The notes beneath the pieces are model-generated. The model saw nothing but the letters and a program-made list of their open reading frames with translations, made no database searches and had not been told where the DNA came from. From an uncultured Flavobacteriia bacterium (GTDB lineage Bacteria > Bacteroidota > Bacteroidia > Flavobacteriales_D > Crocinitomicaceae): a stretch of 8,426 nt of DNA. Position numbers and translations under genes: made by a program. The stretch spans positions 1 to 8,426 of the forward strand of contig CAIYQV010000189.1 in the NCBI GenBank assembly GCA_903928365.1, in the 5' to 3' direction. Shown here piece by piece: positions 1 through 7,387 of the stretch (the stretch's first letter is position 1; the number at the start of each line of letters is the position of its first letter).

Positions 1-1127
1 TCCAATTCATTTTTCAGAAATGGTTCTGCTTTTAGTTCTTCTGTTACGCTGGGTGGAGTATACGAATTAACTTGTGTTGGTGAATCCAAAGGTCGAACAA
101 TCTCGTTCTTTGGTTCTTCTTCCAATGAACGCACCGTTTTAGCCGGTGCTTTCTCAAAACCCGTGATCGGAGTGGAGTTAAACCCCGTAGCGATCAACGT
201 AATTCCAATTTTATCCCCAAGCGTAGCGTCGTATCCATGACCCCAGATCACATCAGCAGTAGAACCTGCTTCTTCCTGAATGTAATCAGTGATCTCAGAG
301 ATCTCATCCATCAATACTTCCTTATCTCCGTAAGTGATATTCAACAAGACATATTGTGCACCATTGATATCATTGTCATTCAACAATGGAGAAGAAAGCG
401 CTTTCTGTACCGCAGTAATCGCACGATCCTCACCCTCCGCTGTGGCACTACCCATAATCGCGTGGCCACTGTCTTTCATAGCCGTTCTCACATCATTGAA
501 ATCCACATTAATCGATCCTGTAACAGAGATCACTTCAGCGATTCCTTTAGCTGCAATGGTCAATACATCATCTGCCTGAGCGAATGCATTTCCCAGTGTC
601 AAGTTTCCAGAGATCTCACGAAGACGTTCGTTGTTGATCACCAACAAGGTATCAACATTCTCACGGATTCTTTCCAATCCTTCTTCAGCTTGCTGTCTTC
701 TTTTTCTTCCTTCGAAACCAAAAGGCACTGTAACAATACCAACCGTAAGAATCCCCATCTCGCGAGCCGTTTGTGCAATTACAGGCGCGGCACCTGTACC
801 GGTACCTCCTCCCATACCTGCAGTAACGAAAACCATCTTCGTATTCTTGCTCAGTACTTCACGGATCTCATCAATATTCTCGATTGCAGCATTCATTCCG
901 ATCTCAGGCATCGCACCCGCACCCAACCCTTCTGTCAGGGATGTTCCAAGCTGAATCTTGAAGGGAACAGGGGAAATATCCAGCGCCTGACGATCCGTAT
1001 TACATACGATGAAATCGACACCAATGATGCCTTGGTTATACATGTGGTTAACGGCATTACTTCCTCCACCTCCTACACCGATCACCTTAATGATCGAGCT
1101 CGTGTCTTTTGGTAAATCAAACTCCAT
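1..1127 (-). CDS. ftsZ: Cell division protein FtsZ, C-terminus cut by window edge
   Basis: FtsZ is the tubulin-like GTPase that polymerises at midcell into the Z ring and recruits the divisome. I read 375 codons, open to the window edge; the stop lies outside. The glycine-rich nucleotide loop GVGGGGSNAVN is near residues 17-27, the tubulin signature GGGTGTGA at 106-113, and the T7 loop NVDFNDV at 207-213, carrying the Asn and two Asp residues needed for GTP hydrolysis across the subunit interface. The globular domain ends near residue 320 (LIATGF at 311-316). A Glu/Pro-rich linker follows, and the conserved tail that binds FtsA would lie beyond the window. The start gives MEFDLPKD, typical of Bacteroidota FtsZ, and follows ftsA by 27 bases. 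A GAGGG stretch sits only 3 bases before the ATG, too close for a good Shine-Dalgarno site. Identity is certain; full length is unknown. Confidence 0.98.
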   Translation of the reverse strand, partial: MEFDLPKDTSSIIKVIGVGGGGSNAVNHMYNQGIIGVDFIVCNTDRQALDISPVPFKIQLGTSLTEGLGAGAMPEIGMNAAIENIDEIREVLSKNTKMVFVTAGMGGGTGTGAAPVIAQTAREMGILTVGIVTVPFGFEGRKRRQQAEEGLERIRENVDTLLVINNERLREISGNLTLGNAFAQADDVLTIAAKGIAEVISVTGSINVDFNDVRTAMKDSGHAIMGSATAEGEDRAITAVQKALSSPLLNDNDINGAQYVLLNITYGDKEVLMDEISEITDYIQEEAGSTADVIWGHGYDATLGDKIGITLIATGFNSTPITGFEKAPAKTVRSLEEEPKNEIVRPLDSPTQVNSYTPPSVTEELKAEPFLKNEL

Positions 1128-1144
1128 ATTCCCTCGTTTTACTC

Positions 1145-1154
1145 ATTTGCAAAT
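1145..1154. repeat. 10-base perfect palindrome in the ftsA-ftsZ gap
   Basis: ATTTGCAAAT reads identically on both strands and begins directly after the ftsA stop codon, overlapping the candidate -7 box. It could be a small operator half-arrangement or chance; perfect 10-base palindromes are expected about eight times in a window this size. With no loop it is not a terminator hairpin. Confidence 0.3.
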
Positions 1155-1176
1155 TTAATCATCTTCGCTAAACCAA
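1150..1176 (-). promoter_or_regulatory. Candidate Bacteroidota-type promoter upstream of ftsZ
   Basis: On the minus strand, TAAATTTG (1157-1150) matches the Bacteroidota -7 consensus TAnnTTTG exactly. A TTG (1176-1174) lies 16 bases upstream, slightly closer than the usual -33 spacing. The -7 box starts with the ftsA stop codon and lies 22 bases before the ftsZ ATG, which would leave a short leader of roughly 15 bases. It could supply extra ftsZ transcript independent of the operon. A six-base-defined motif is expected about twice by chance on one strand of this window, and another copy (TATGTTTG, 2720-2713) lies inside ftsQ, so only the position makes this one notable. Confidence 0.3.
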
Positions 1177-2438
1177 CTAGCGCCTCTTTTGATAATTGAG
1201 TCAAAAAATGACCCTCTGTTTTTTTCAGAATGTGTCTTCACAGATCCAGCACTTGCCGCCTCTGTTGTTGGCATATTTTTCTCCATTGCTTCAAAGCCTT
1301 TCAGAACCAAACCAATACCGGTCGAATACATTGGACTTGTAAGATTATCAATGTGATTATTGTTAGCCAGATGTTCGGTTGGATACCCCACACGTGTATC
1401 CATGCCTGTAATGTATTCAAATAGCTGTGTAATGTGCTTCAATTGTGCACCCCCACCTGTCACGACGATCCCACCGATCAGTTTTTTTGAATAGCCTGAA
1501 TTCACGATCTCATAATGAACGAGTTCGATGATCTCTTCCATTCGTGCCTGAATGATGCTCGCCAAATTTCTAATGGTGATTTCCTTCGGGTCTCTTCCAC
1601 GCAATCCAGGGATACAAACGATCTCATTTTCCTGACTTTCAGAAGCCAGTGCCGAACCGAATTTCGTCTTCAACATTTCTGCCTGGCGACGCATGATCGT
1701 ACAACCTTCTTTGATGTCTTCTGTAATCACATTTCCTCCAAATGGAATCACTGCGGTATGACGAATGATTCCTTCATGGAAAATAGCCACATCCGTTGTT
1801 CCTCCACCTATATCTACCAATACCACACCCGCTTCTTTTTCTTCGTCGGAAAGTACTGCATCAGCAGAGGCGATCGGCTCTAAAATGATCTCTTTTACTT
1901 CCAGTCCGGATTTCTCCACACATTTGGTTATGTTCATTGAGGCCCCAATCTGTCCGGTGATGATATGGAAATTAGCTTCCAGTCTACGTCCCAGCATACC
2001 AATCGGATCCTTGATCCCCTGTTCGTTATCCACGATATACTCTTGTGGAAGCACCGTAACGATAGCCTCTCCCGGCTGCATTACCAGCTTGTACATATCA
2101 TCTACCAGAGCGTCGATATCCGTTTGAGAGATTTCCACATCGATACTGTTTCGTGTGTGAATTCCTCTGTGCTGCAAACTTTTGATATGCTGTCCTGCAA
2201 TACCCACATTTACCACACGCACAGTGAGCTGACCTTCCACACGTTCTTGCGCTTCTTCTACAGCCACTTTGATCGATTGCACTGTCTTTTCGATGTTAGC
2301 CACCATACCACGGGTTACACCTAACGATTCACTTTTACCCATCGAAAGGATCTCAATCTTCCCGTGTTCGTTCTTTCTTCCAACGAAACAAGCAATCTTG
2401 GTAGTCCCTATATCCAGTCCAACAATGATCTTTGACAT
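1155..2438 (-). CDS. ftsA: Cell division protein FtsA, actin-like membrane tether of FtsZ
   Basis: FtsA is an actin/Hsp70-fold ATPase that anchors FtsZ filaments to the inner membrane and signals to the septal synthases. The 427-residue length is normal. The phosphate 1 motif DIGTTK is at residues 9-14, the phosphate 2 motif DIGGGTTD at 209-216, and the adenosine motif VVTGGGAQL at 325-333. The region between about 85 and 165 corresponds to the FtsA-specific 1C subdomain. After a poorly conserved linker (about 385-409), the last 18 residues (FFDSIIKRGASWF within them) form a likely amphipathic helix, the expected membrane-targeting sequence. It starts 6 bases after the ftsQ stop with no clear Shine-Dalgarno site and lies 27 bases before ftsZ, the usual partner order. 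All key nucleotide-binding motifs are present, so it should be functional. Confidence 0.97.
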   Translation of the reverse strand: MSKIIVGLDIGTTKIACFVGRKNEHGKIEILSMGKSESLGVTRGMVANIEKTVQSIKVAVEEAQERVEGQLTVRVVNVGIAGQHIKSLQHRGIHTRNSIDVEISQTDIDALVDDMYKLVMQPGEAIVTVLPQEYIVDNEQGIKDPIGMLGRRLEANFHIITGQIGASMNITKCVEKSGLEVKEIILEPIASADAVLSDEEKEAGVVLVDIGGGTTDVAIFHEGIIRHTAVIPFGGNVITEDIKEGCTIMRRQAEMLKTKFGSALASESQENEIVCIPGLRGRDPKEITIRNLASIIQARMEEIIELVHYEIVNSGYSKKLIGGIVVTGGGAQLKHITQLFEYITGMDTRVGYPTEHLANNNHIDNLTSPMYSTGIGLVLKGFEAMEKNMPTTEAASAGSVKTHSEKNRGSFFDSIIKRGASWFSEDD

Positions 2439-2444
2439 AATCTC

Positions 2445-3266
2445 TTAATTTTCCTCTTCGTTATTATCTCTTGTTTTCCCAACGATCTGACGATCGTATT
2501 TGAGATTTATTTCTGTGTATTTATCCCAGCCTTCATAAGGGATCGCTTCCTTGTAGAAGATCTTTAACTTTCGGAATTTTTCGTTTACTTCTTTGTCGGT
2601 ATTCGCAGTTCCGAAGATGATCTCCTGACCACCTACGATCGGAATCAACACAAAATCTCCGTCTTTTTTCAGGTGAATCTGGCCGATTAGCGATTGCATG
2701 TAGGGGTCTTTACAAACATAATTTGAAATACGGTAGACATCGTCGAGCTTTCGAATACTTTTCAAAGAGTCATTGTTGATAATGTCTGGAACAGAAATCG
2801 AGCTGGGACGGTCCTTCAGATACCCACTCACGACCACTACCCTCGCGGTATGAATTGGAGATGTTTGCATGACCACTCCATCCTCATCCAGGTAATAGGT
2901 CTCTCCATATCTATTGAAAATGCGGGCGATAGGTTTTCGAACGACTACATCCACCTTCCACCCGCTGCCGATCTCCGTAAAAACACGAACGGATTTCACT
3001 TCGGTCATTGCAGAAATAAATTTCTCAATCGCACCAATTTTCAGGTCCTTTTTCATCTGACCTTCAAACACATATCCTCTTCGTTTAAGACGTGTATAGA
3101 GTTCATGTTCATTCAGGAAAGCATTCTCACCGGTCACATGAATCAGAATATCCATATCAGTCTTTTTCATGGATCGAGCCTCCTGTGTTTGCTGTGAAAA
3201 CACCAAGACAGTAACTACCCCAGCAGCAAAAAGGACCCATAACGTTATGCGAAGCCACCTTTTCAT
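2445..3266 (-). CDS. ftsQ: Cell division protein FtsQ/DivIB family
   Basis: FtsQ is a bitopic membrane protein that links early and late divisome proteins through its extracytoplasmic domain. The 273-residue product has a very short basic N-terminus (MKRWLR), one membrane segment at about residues 7-23, and a long extracytoplasmic part. The region around 38-110 (HVTGENAFLNEHELYTRL, then VKSVRVFTEIG) fits a divergent POTRA domain. The stretch KPIARIF...YYLDEDGVVM at 111-133 is the recognisable start of the FtsQ beta domain, and YTEINLKYDRQIVGK near 250-264 matches the final beta strands. The C-terminus is acidic. Its ATG overlaps the murC stop by 4 bases (ATGA), suggesting coupled translation; an AAGGTG element 5 bases upstream (3272-3277) is the best Shine-Dalgarno-like site in the window. 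FtsQ sequences diverge strongly, so the call rests on the beta-domain motif plus position between murC and ftsA. Confidence 0.9.
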   Translation of the reverse strand: MKRWLRITLWVLFAAGVVTVLVFSQQTQEARSMKKTDMDILIHVTGENAFLNEHELYTRLKRRGYVFEGQMKKDLKIGAIEKFISAMTEVKSVRVFTEIGSGWKVDVVVRKPIARIFNRYGETYYLDEDGVVMQTSPIHTARVVVVSGYLKDRPSSISVPDIINNDSLKSIRKLDDVYRISNYVCKDPYMQSLIGQIHLKKDGDFVLIPIVGGQEIIFGTANTDKEVNEKFRKLKIFYKEAIPYEGWDKYTEINLKYDRQIVGKTRDNNEEEN

Positions 3267-4642
3267 TTCAACACCTTGCTTAGTGGTTCCACAATACGAT
3301 CTATATCTCCTGCTCCTATGGTTAAAACAACCTGATTATCGGTACTTCCTAAATACTCTATTACCCCTTGATGATCCAGTAAATGTTTATGCTGACAAGT
3401 AACCTCTTCGAGTAATGCATCGCTGGTCACGCCAGGAATTGGAAGTTCTCTGGCTGGGTAAATCGGCATTATTATTAACTCATCTAATTTGGAAAGTTCT
3501 GCAGCAAATCCCTCAAAAAAATCCCGCGTTCGAGTGAATAGATGGGGCTGAAATACTCCCGTAATCTTTTTATCCGGATAAAGCAGCCGAACAGAAGAAA
3601 TCAATGCATGGATCTCCGTCGGATGATGTGCATAATCATCAATGTAAATTAAATTTTCCGTTTTGATGTGGTATTCGAATCGGCGTTTTACTCCTTTGAA
3701 ACTTCTAAGTCCCTCACGAATCGTTTCTTCTGAAAGTCCCAGAAACTGCAACATGGCAATACAAGCGAGTGCATTCTCGGCATTATGGATCCCTGGAATA
3801 CCCATATGCACTTCGTTCCAGAGACCATTTGGCGTCCGAACATCCATGCAAAAACGACCATTCACTACCCTTAAACCCTTACCAGAATAATCAGCCGTCG
3901 GTGAATCAATCGCATAAGTTACTGTTCTTGCCTCGGAAAAGACCTCCAAACCTTCACGTTTTACAAGAATCCCATTCGGATCGATCAAGCCCGTATATTG
4001 CTGAAATCCTCGTAAAAACTCATCGGTGTCCCCATAAATATCCAGGTGATCTGAATCGGTAGAGGTGACAATAGAGGCAAAAGGTTTGAGCTGAAGAAAG
4101 GAGCGGTCGAATTCGTCCGCTTCGATCACTGTCAATTCAGCCCCTGGATGAACGACGAGATTCGAATTAAAATTGGATGCAATTCCACCTAAAAAAGCAT
4201 TACATCCCAGATCTGATTCCTTCAAAATATGGGCAAGCATGGAACTCGTGGTCGTTTTTCCGTGAGTGCCCGCTACACCCAATCCTTTGCTCCGACGTGT
4301 GATCAATCCAAGAATCTCTGAACGTTTAAAAAGTGGCAATCCTTTTTCCTTTACAAAGCACAATTCTTTGTGATCCGCAGGGATGGCTGGAGTGTAAATG
4401 AAGATGCATTCATCAATGGACGCTATTTCCGTAAGAAAGGTCGAACCAAGATCTTCAAAATGAATTTTTACACCCTCTTCAATTAAACTATTTGTTAAAG
4501 CAGATGGCGTCTTATCATAACCAGCTACTTTCCAGCCAATTGACTTAAAGTATCGCGCTAAGGCAGACATACCAATTCCACCAATACCAATAAAATATGC
4601 TTGAGTAAAGGAGTCCAATTTGATATGATCGAGTCTGCTCAT
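3263..4642 (-). CDS. murC: UDP-N-acetylmuramate--L-alanine ligase
   Basis: MurC catalyses the ATP-dependent addition of L-alanine to UDP-MurNAc, the first step in building the peptide stem, in the cytoplasm. The 459-residue length is typical. In order: an N-terminal Rossmann-like UDP-binding domain with FIGIGGIGMSALA at residues 17-29; the central ATPase domain with P-loop GTHGKTTT at 125-132, EADEFDRSF at 174-182 and DSDHLDIYG at 196-204; the asparagine motif HNAENALA at 286-293; and the C-terminal ligase domain with DDYAHHPTE at 335-343, FQPHLFTRT at 364-372 and GAGDID at 443-448. DDYAHHPTE and the GIGGIGMS loop separate MurC from MurD, MurE and MurF; the product lacks the extra features expected of Mpl. 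It starts 1 base after the murG stop and overlaps ftsQ by 4 bases. All expected catalytic motifs are intact. Confidence 0.98.
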   Translation of the reverse strand: MSRLDHIKLDSFTQAYFIGIGGIGMSALARYFKSIGWKVAGYDKTPSALTNSLIEEGVKIHFEDLGSTFLTEIASIDECIFIYTPAIPADHKELCFVKEKGLPLFKRSEILGLITRRSKGLGVAGTHGKTTTSSMLAHILKESDLGCNAFLGGIASNFNSNLVVHPGAELTVIEADEFDRSFLQLKPFASIVTSTDSDHLDIYGDTDEFLRGFQQYTGLIDPNGILVKREGLEVFSEARTVTYAIDSPTADYSGKGLRVVNGRFCMDVRTPNGLWNEVHMGIPGIHNAENALACIAMLQFLGLSEETIREGLRSFKGVKRRFEYHIKTENLIYIDDYAHHPTEIHALISSVRLLYPDKKITGVFQPHLFTRTRDFFEGFAAELSKLDELIIMPIYPARELPIPGVTSDALLEEVTCQHKHLLDHQGVIEYLGSTDNQVVLTIGAGDIDRIVEPLSKVLK

Positions 4643-4643
4643 C

Positions 4644-5747
4644 TTATTTTACGATCTTTTCCAGTTCATTTACGATGTCTGCAGTTGCATTTGGCTTTCC
4701 CAATTTCCGAATCTGAGTACTTAAATCCAATCGTTTTTCGATATCCTTTACGAGACCAAATACCTCGGTAATCAGCTCCGTTTCACTATCCACATCCTTT
4801 ACAAGCATTGCGGCATTTTGCTGAACAAGCGCCATGGCATTTTTGGTTTGGTGATCCTCCGCCACATTAGGAGAAGGAACCAGAATGACCGGTTTTCCGA
4901 TCAGACATAGTTCAGACACGGAGATAGCACCTGCCCTGGAAATAATCACATCAGCTGCCGCATACGCCAGATCCATTCGGTCGATGAATTGCACAAGACG
5001 CAGATTTGAAGGGAGGATATTTTTTAATTCCGTCTGCAATTGATCAAAATAAAGTTTACCGCTTTGCCATAGGATTTGAACATCCGTGTTTTCTGAAATA
5101 GCCTTAATTTGAGCGACAACACTTCTATTAAGTGTTCGTGCACCCAAACTACCTCCAATGATCAAAACAGTTTGTTTAGCCGGATCCAACTTATAGTATT
5201 CCAAAGCTTCCTGACGCTTTCCTTCTATTTCCACCATTTCTTTGCGGACAGGGTTACCCGTCATTCGAATCTTTTGAGCAGGAAAGAATTTCTCCAACCC
5301 CTCGTATGAAGTACATAAAACATTGACCGATTTTGACAAAAGGATATTCGTCTTACCGGGGTACGAATTCTGCTCTTGCACAAGGGTTGGTATTTTCTGC
5401 CATGTAGCGGCTTTTAAAGTTGGTCCGCTTGCATATCCTCCAACACCTACCACTGCTTCTGGATTGAATTCTTTGAGTATGCGTCTGGCCTTACTCATGC
5501 TTTTAAGAATTTTAAAAGGAAGTAAGAAATTGGAAAAGGTAAGTTTACGTTGAAATCCAGCAATGGGCAGTCCAATGATACTGTATCCTGCTGCAGGCAC
5601 CTTTTCCATTTCCATTTTACCTTCTGCTCCAATGAATAAGATCTCTGCTTCCGGATTTCTTCGTTTGATCTCATCAGCAATAGCTACAGCCGGGAAGATA
5701 TGACCTCCGGTACCACCACCTGATATAATAATGCGATTCAATTTCAT
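4644..5747 (-). CDS. murG: UDP-GlcNAc:lipid I N-acetylglucosaminyltransferase MurG
   Basis: MurG transfers GlcNAc from UDP-GlcNAc to lipid I, giving lipid II, at the cytoplasmic face of the inner membrane. The 367-residue product is close to the 355 residues of E. coli MurG and has the GT-B two-domain layout. GGGTGGH at residues 10-16 is the first glycine loop, GGYASGP at 103-109 and EQNSYPG at 125-131 are acceptor-side motifs, and GNPVR at 164-168 marks the domain junction. GGSLGA at 198-203 and SRAGAISVSEL at 270-280 belong to the UDP-GlcNAc-binding domain, with PSPNVAEDHQTKNA at 291-304. An upstream in-frame ATG at 5963 would add 72 residues of non-MurG-like sequence lying inside ftsW; I chose the ATG at 5747 because it gives MKLNRIIISGGGTGGH and overlaps the ftsW stop as ATGA. 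No odd substitutions are evident. Confidence 0.98.
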   Translation of the reverse strand: MKLNRIIISGGGTGGHIFPAVAIADEIKRRNPEAEILFIGAEGKMEMEKVPAAGYSIIGLPIAGFQRKLTFSNFLLPFKILKSMSKARRILKEFNPEAVVGVGGYASGPTLKAATWQKIPTLVQEQNSYPGKTNILLSKSVNVLCTSYEGLEKFFPAQKIRMTGNPVRKEMVEIEGKRQEALEYYKLDPAKQTVLIIGGSLGARTLNRSVVAQIKAISENTDVQILWQSGKLYFDQLQTELKNILPSNLRLVQFIDRMDLAYAAADVIISRAGAISVSELCLIGKPVILVPSPNVAEDHQTKNAMALVQQNAAMLVKDVDSETELITEVFGLVKDIEKRLDLSTQIRKLGKPNATADIVNELEKIVK

Positions 5748-6916
5748 TCTGTTGCCAACACGTTTGAAAATGCTCCTTCTTTTTCGTTTGAAATTCGGTG
5801 CGCAATACTTTGGACTATACCGATAGCCACACACGTCATGATCAAAGCAGAACCTCCCATAGCAAGCAATGGCATATTCTGTCCTGTCACTGGAAATACT
5901 CCTGTACAAACAAGCATATTCACTGAAGCCTGTGTAAGCAAAAGAATTCCAATTCCAATGCACGCAAATGTTTCAAACAGCCTGTCTGAAGACAAGCCAA
6001 TACGAATGATCCGGTACAATAGGATCACATATAATAGAATGAGGAAAACAGCCGATACCAAACCAAATTCTTCTACAAAACTGGAATAATAAAAATCGGC
6101 ATAGGCCTCTGGAATGTATTCTTTTAGTTCACCGTCTCCCACTCCCTGACCAAAGATCTGTCCATTATGAATGGCATAACGCGCATTCATAGCCTGCGCA
6201 TTCGACTTGACATCATTGTCATTGTCAAGCTTATTGAAAATCCGGTTTTCCCAGGTTTCCATGCGAGGGAAGAGATTCAGTTCCGGTACTGCTTTATGCA
6301 ATCCAACAGCCAGAATTCCGACCATTACGATACCCGCAAGTGTCAGGAATATCTTTGAAAGCGGCACTTTACCGATAAATAGCAATGTTAAACTGATCGC
6401 GAACAAAAGGAAGGATGTAGAAAAATTATCCTTTAAGATCAACCCGCAAACGATCAAAACGGGAAAGATCAAAGGTCTGAAGCCTTCCTTCCAGCTATCG
6501 AGCTGTTCTTGCTTTTTAGACAGTATACGGGATAAATAAATGATGAGTGCCAACTTCGCAAAATCAGATGACTGAAAGGTCAGACCAATAAAAGGGATCT
6601 TAATCCAACGTCCAGCATCATTCACTTTTGTCCCAAAAAACAGCGTAAATAACAGCAATGCTATTCCTACGAAATATCCAAATTTTGATAACTGTGAGAT
6701 GTATTTAGGATTACGCTTATGTATCCAGTACATGACGCCAAGTCCAATAATCACATACATGAAATGTTTGAACAAATACTTAAAAGGAGTCCCTCCTTCA
6801 ATTTTCACCAGGATCGGCACAAAACTGTATACGCTCACGAGGGAAAATCCCAGCATGATCAGTGAAATGATCCAGATCACTCCATCTCCTTTCAGATATT
6901 TAAGGTACTCTCTCAT
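5744..6916 (-). CDS. ftsW: Septal peptidoglycan glycosyltransferase FtsW (SEDS family)
   Basis: FtsW polymerises lipid II into glycan strands at the division site, working with a class B penicillin-binding protein. The 390-residue product is a polytopic membrane protein with about ten hydrophobic segments (first near residues 13-34, last near 351-370). The extracellular loop between about 205 and 275 ends in EYIPEAYADF (266-275), whose Asp274 aligns with the catalytic aspartate of SEDS enzymes. AGRWIKIP at 101-108 and FQSSDFAKLAL at 114-124 match the SEDS signature GxRRWI/FQPSE-K with SSD replacing PSE; TGQNMPLLAMGGSA at 344-357 matches the late-helix signature. The adjacent murG and ftsQ/A/Z argue for FtsW rather than its elongation paralogue RodA, which sequence alone would separate less surely. 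The ATG shares one base with the preceding gene's stop (TAATG), and its own stop overlaps murG (ATGA). Confidence 0.95.
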   Translation of the reverse strand: MREYLKYLKGDGVIWIISLIMLGFSLVSVYSFVPILVKIEGGTPFKYLFKHFMYVIIGLGVMYWIHKRNPKYISQLSKFGYFVGIALLLFTLFFGTKVNDAGRWIKIPFIGLTFQSSDFAKLALIIYLSRILSKKQEQLDSWKEGFRPLIFPVLIVCGLILKDNFSTSFLLFAISLTLLFIGKVPLSKIFLTLAGIVMVGILAVGLHKAVPELNLFPRMETWENRIFNKLDNDNDVKSNAQAMNARYAIHNGQIFGQGVGDGELKEYIPEAYADFYYSSFVEEFGLVSAVFLILLYVILLYRIIRIGLSSDRLFETFACIGIGILLLTQASVNMLVCTGVFPVTGQNMPLLAMGGSALIMTCVAIGIVQSIAHRISNEKEGAFSNVLATE

Positions 6917-7386
6917 TAAGAGCGCATCAACTGTAGGTAGTTTTCAAATTCATTCATCCTGTCATCGGAATACTCACCGCTCGATGTAAAGAGAAGAACA
7001 GTTTTGGGAGCTTTAAAATAATCCACGAAATAGAGCGCATCTACCAGGTTGCTGGTGCCGGCCCCGTTGACAAGGTAACCTAACCAATCTTCTTTCAACC
7101 CAAATACATTGGCATTATAAGTCACGACGGTATCAACTACCTTCAACGCACTTTCGTCGGTGGAAAGGATTGCCGAAACTTCTTCTACACCCCCCATCCA
7201 AAGGACTTTAAACGGAAACGAATCCAGTGTATTTAACAACGCTCCAGGCTCTGGATTGATCCAAGTAAACACATCCATTCCCCACAACTTGCCCTGTGGG
7301 CGCATTGGTGTACTCTTTGTCTGAATCACTTCGTTTCTTGAACGGAGCAATTCTTCCTGAAGGTTTGTTCTTAACTTGTTTTCCAT
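6916..7386 (-). CDS. Unrecognised 156-residue protein, possible degenerate MurD-like C-terminal domain
   Basis: I do not recognise this as a named family. It is soluble: no signal peptide or membrane segment is visible. Residues 1-38 form a charged N-terminal tail. From about 39 to 152 the order of elements resembles the C-terminal ligase domain of the upstream MurD: FTWINPEPGALLNTLDSF then KVLWMGGVEE (60-69) against MurD's INDSKATN...ALESM then TVWIVGGVDK; VDTVVTYN (84-91) against VKAIICLG; and LVDALYFVDYFKAPKTVLLF (114-133) against MEAVAYGYRLAKKDETVLLS. The alternating strand/helix pattern fits a Rossmann-like fold. The catalytic MurD motifs (SKATN, the Lys of GGVDKG, SPACAS) are absent, so ligase activity is unlikely. 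It begins 10 bases after the murD stop and ends in a TAATG overlap with ftsW, so it is a real, co-translated operon member. The MurD relationship is by-eye inference; a structural or regulatory role is open. Confidence 0.85.
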   Translation of the reverse strand: MENKLRTNLQEELLRSRNEVIQTKSTPMRPQGKLWGMDVFTWINPEPGALLNTLDSFPFKVLWMGGVEEVSAILSTDESALKVVDTVVTYNANVFGLKEDWLGYLVNGAGTSNLVDALYFVDYFKAPKTVLLFTSSGEYSDDRMNEFENYLQLMRS

Positions 7387-7387
7387 G

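Noticed and set aside
237..1115. 292-codon open frame on the plus strand opposite ftsZ
   Set aside because: It is antisense to a certain ftsZ frame, its product is rich in Cys, His, Arg and Ser with no recognisable domain, and it has no context. It is a codon-usage shadow.
1515..2324. Several plus-strand open frames of about 120 codons opposite ftsA
   Set aside because: They overlap one another in different frames and lie antisense to a gene with all FtsA motifs intact; their products look like low-complexity shadow translations.
2713..2720. TATGTTTG, a second TAnnTTTG match on the minus strand
   Set aside because: It lies in the middle of the ftsQ coding region with no gene start soon after it, and such matches are expected by chance about twice in this window.
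5495..5680. 61-codon minus-strand open frame inside murG
   Set aside because: It is in a different frame wholly within conserved murG sequence and has no recognisable motif.
5748..5963. In-frame upstream extension of murG by 72 residues
   Set aside because: The extra residues lie entirely within ftsW, resemble an out-of-frame translation, and precede the normal MurG start MKLNRIIISGGGTGGH, which overlaps the ftsW stop as ATGA.
6916..7386. The small gene as a frameshifted or broken piece of murD
   Set aside because: MurD upstream has its own complete C-terminal domain and stop, and the small gene has its own start, stop and coupled spacing. If related, it is a separate duplicated domain, not a broken end.
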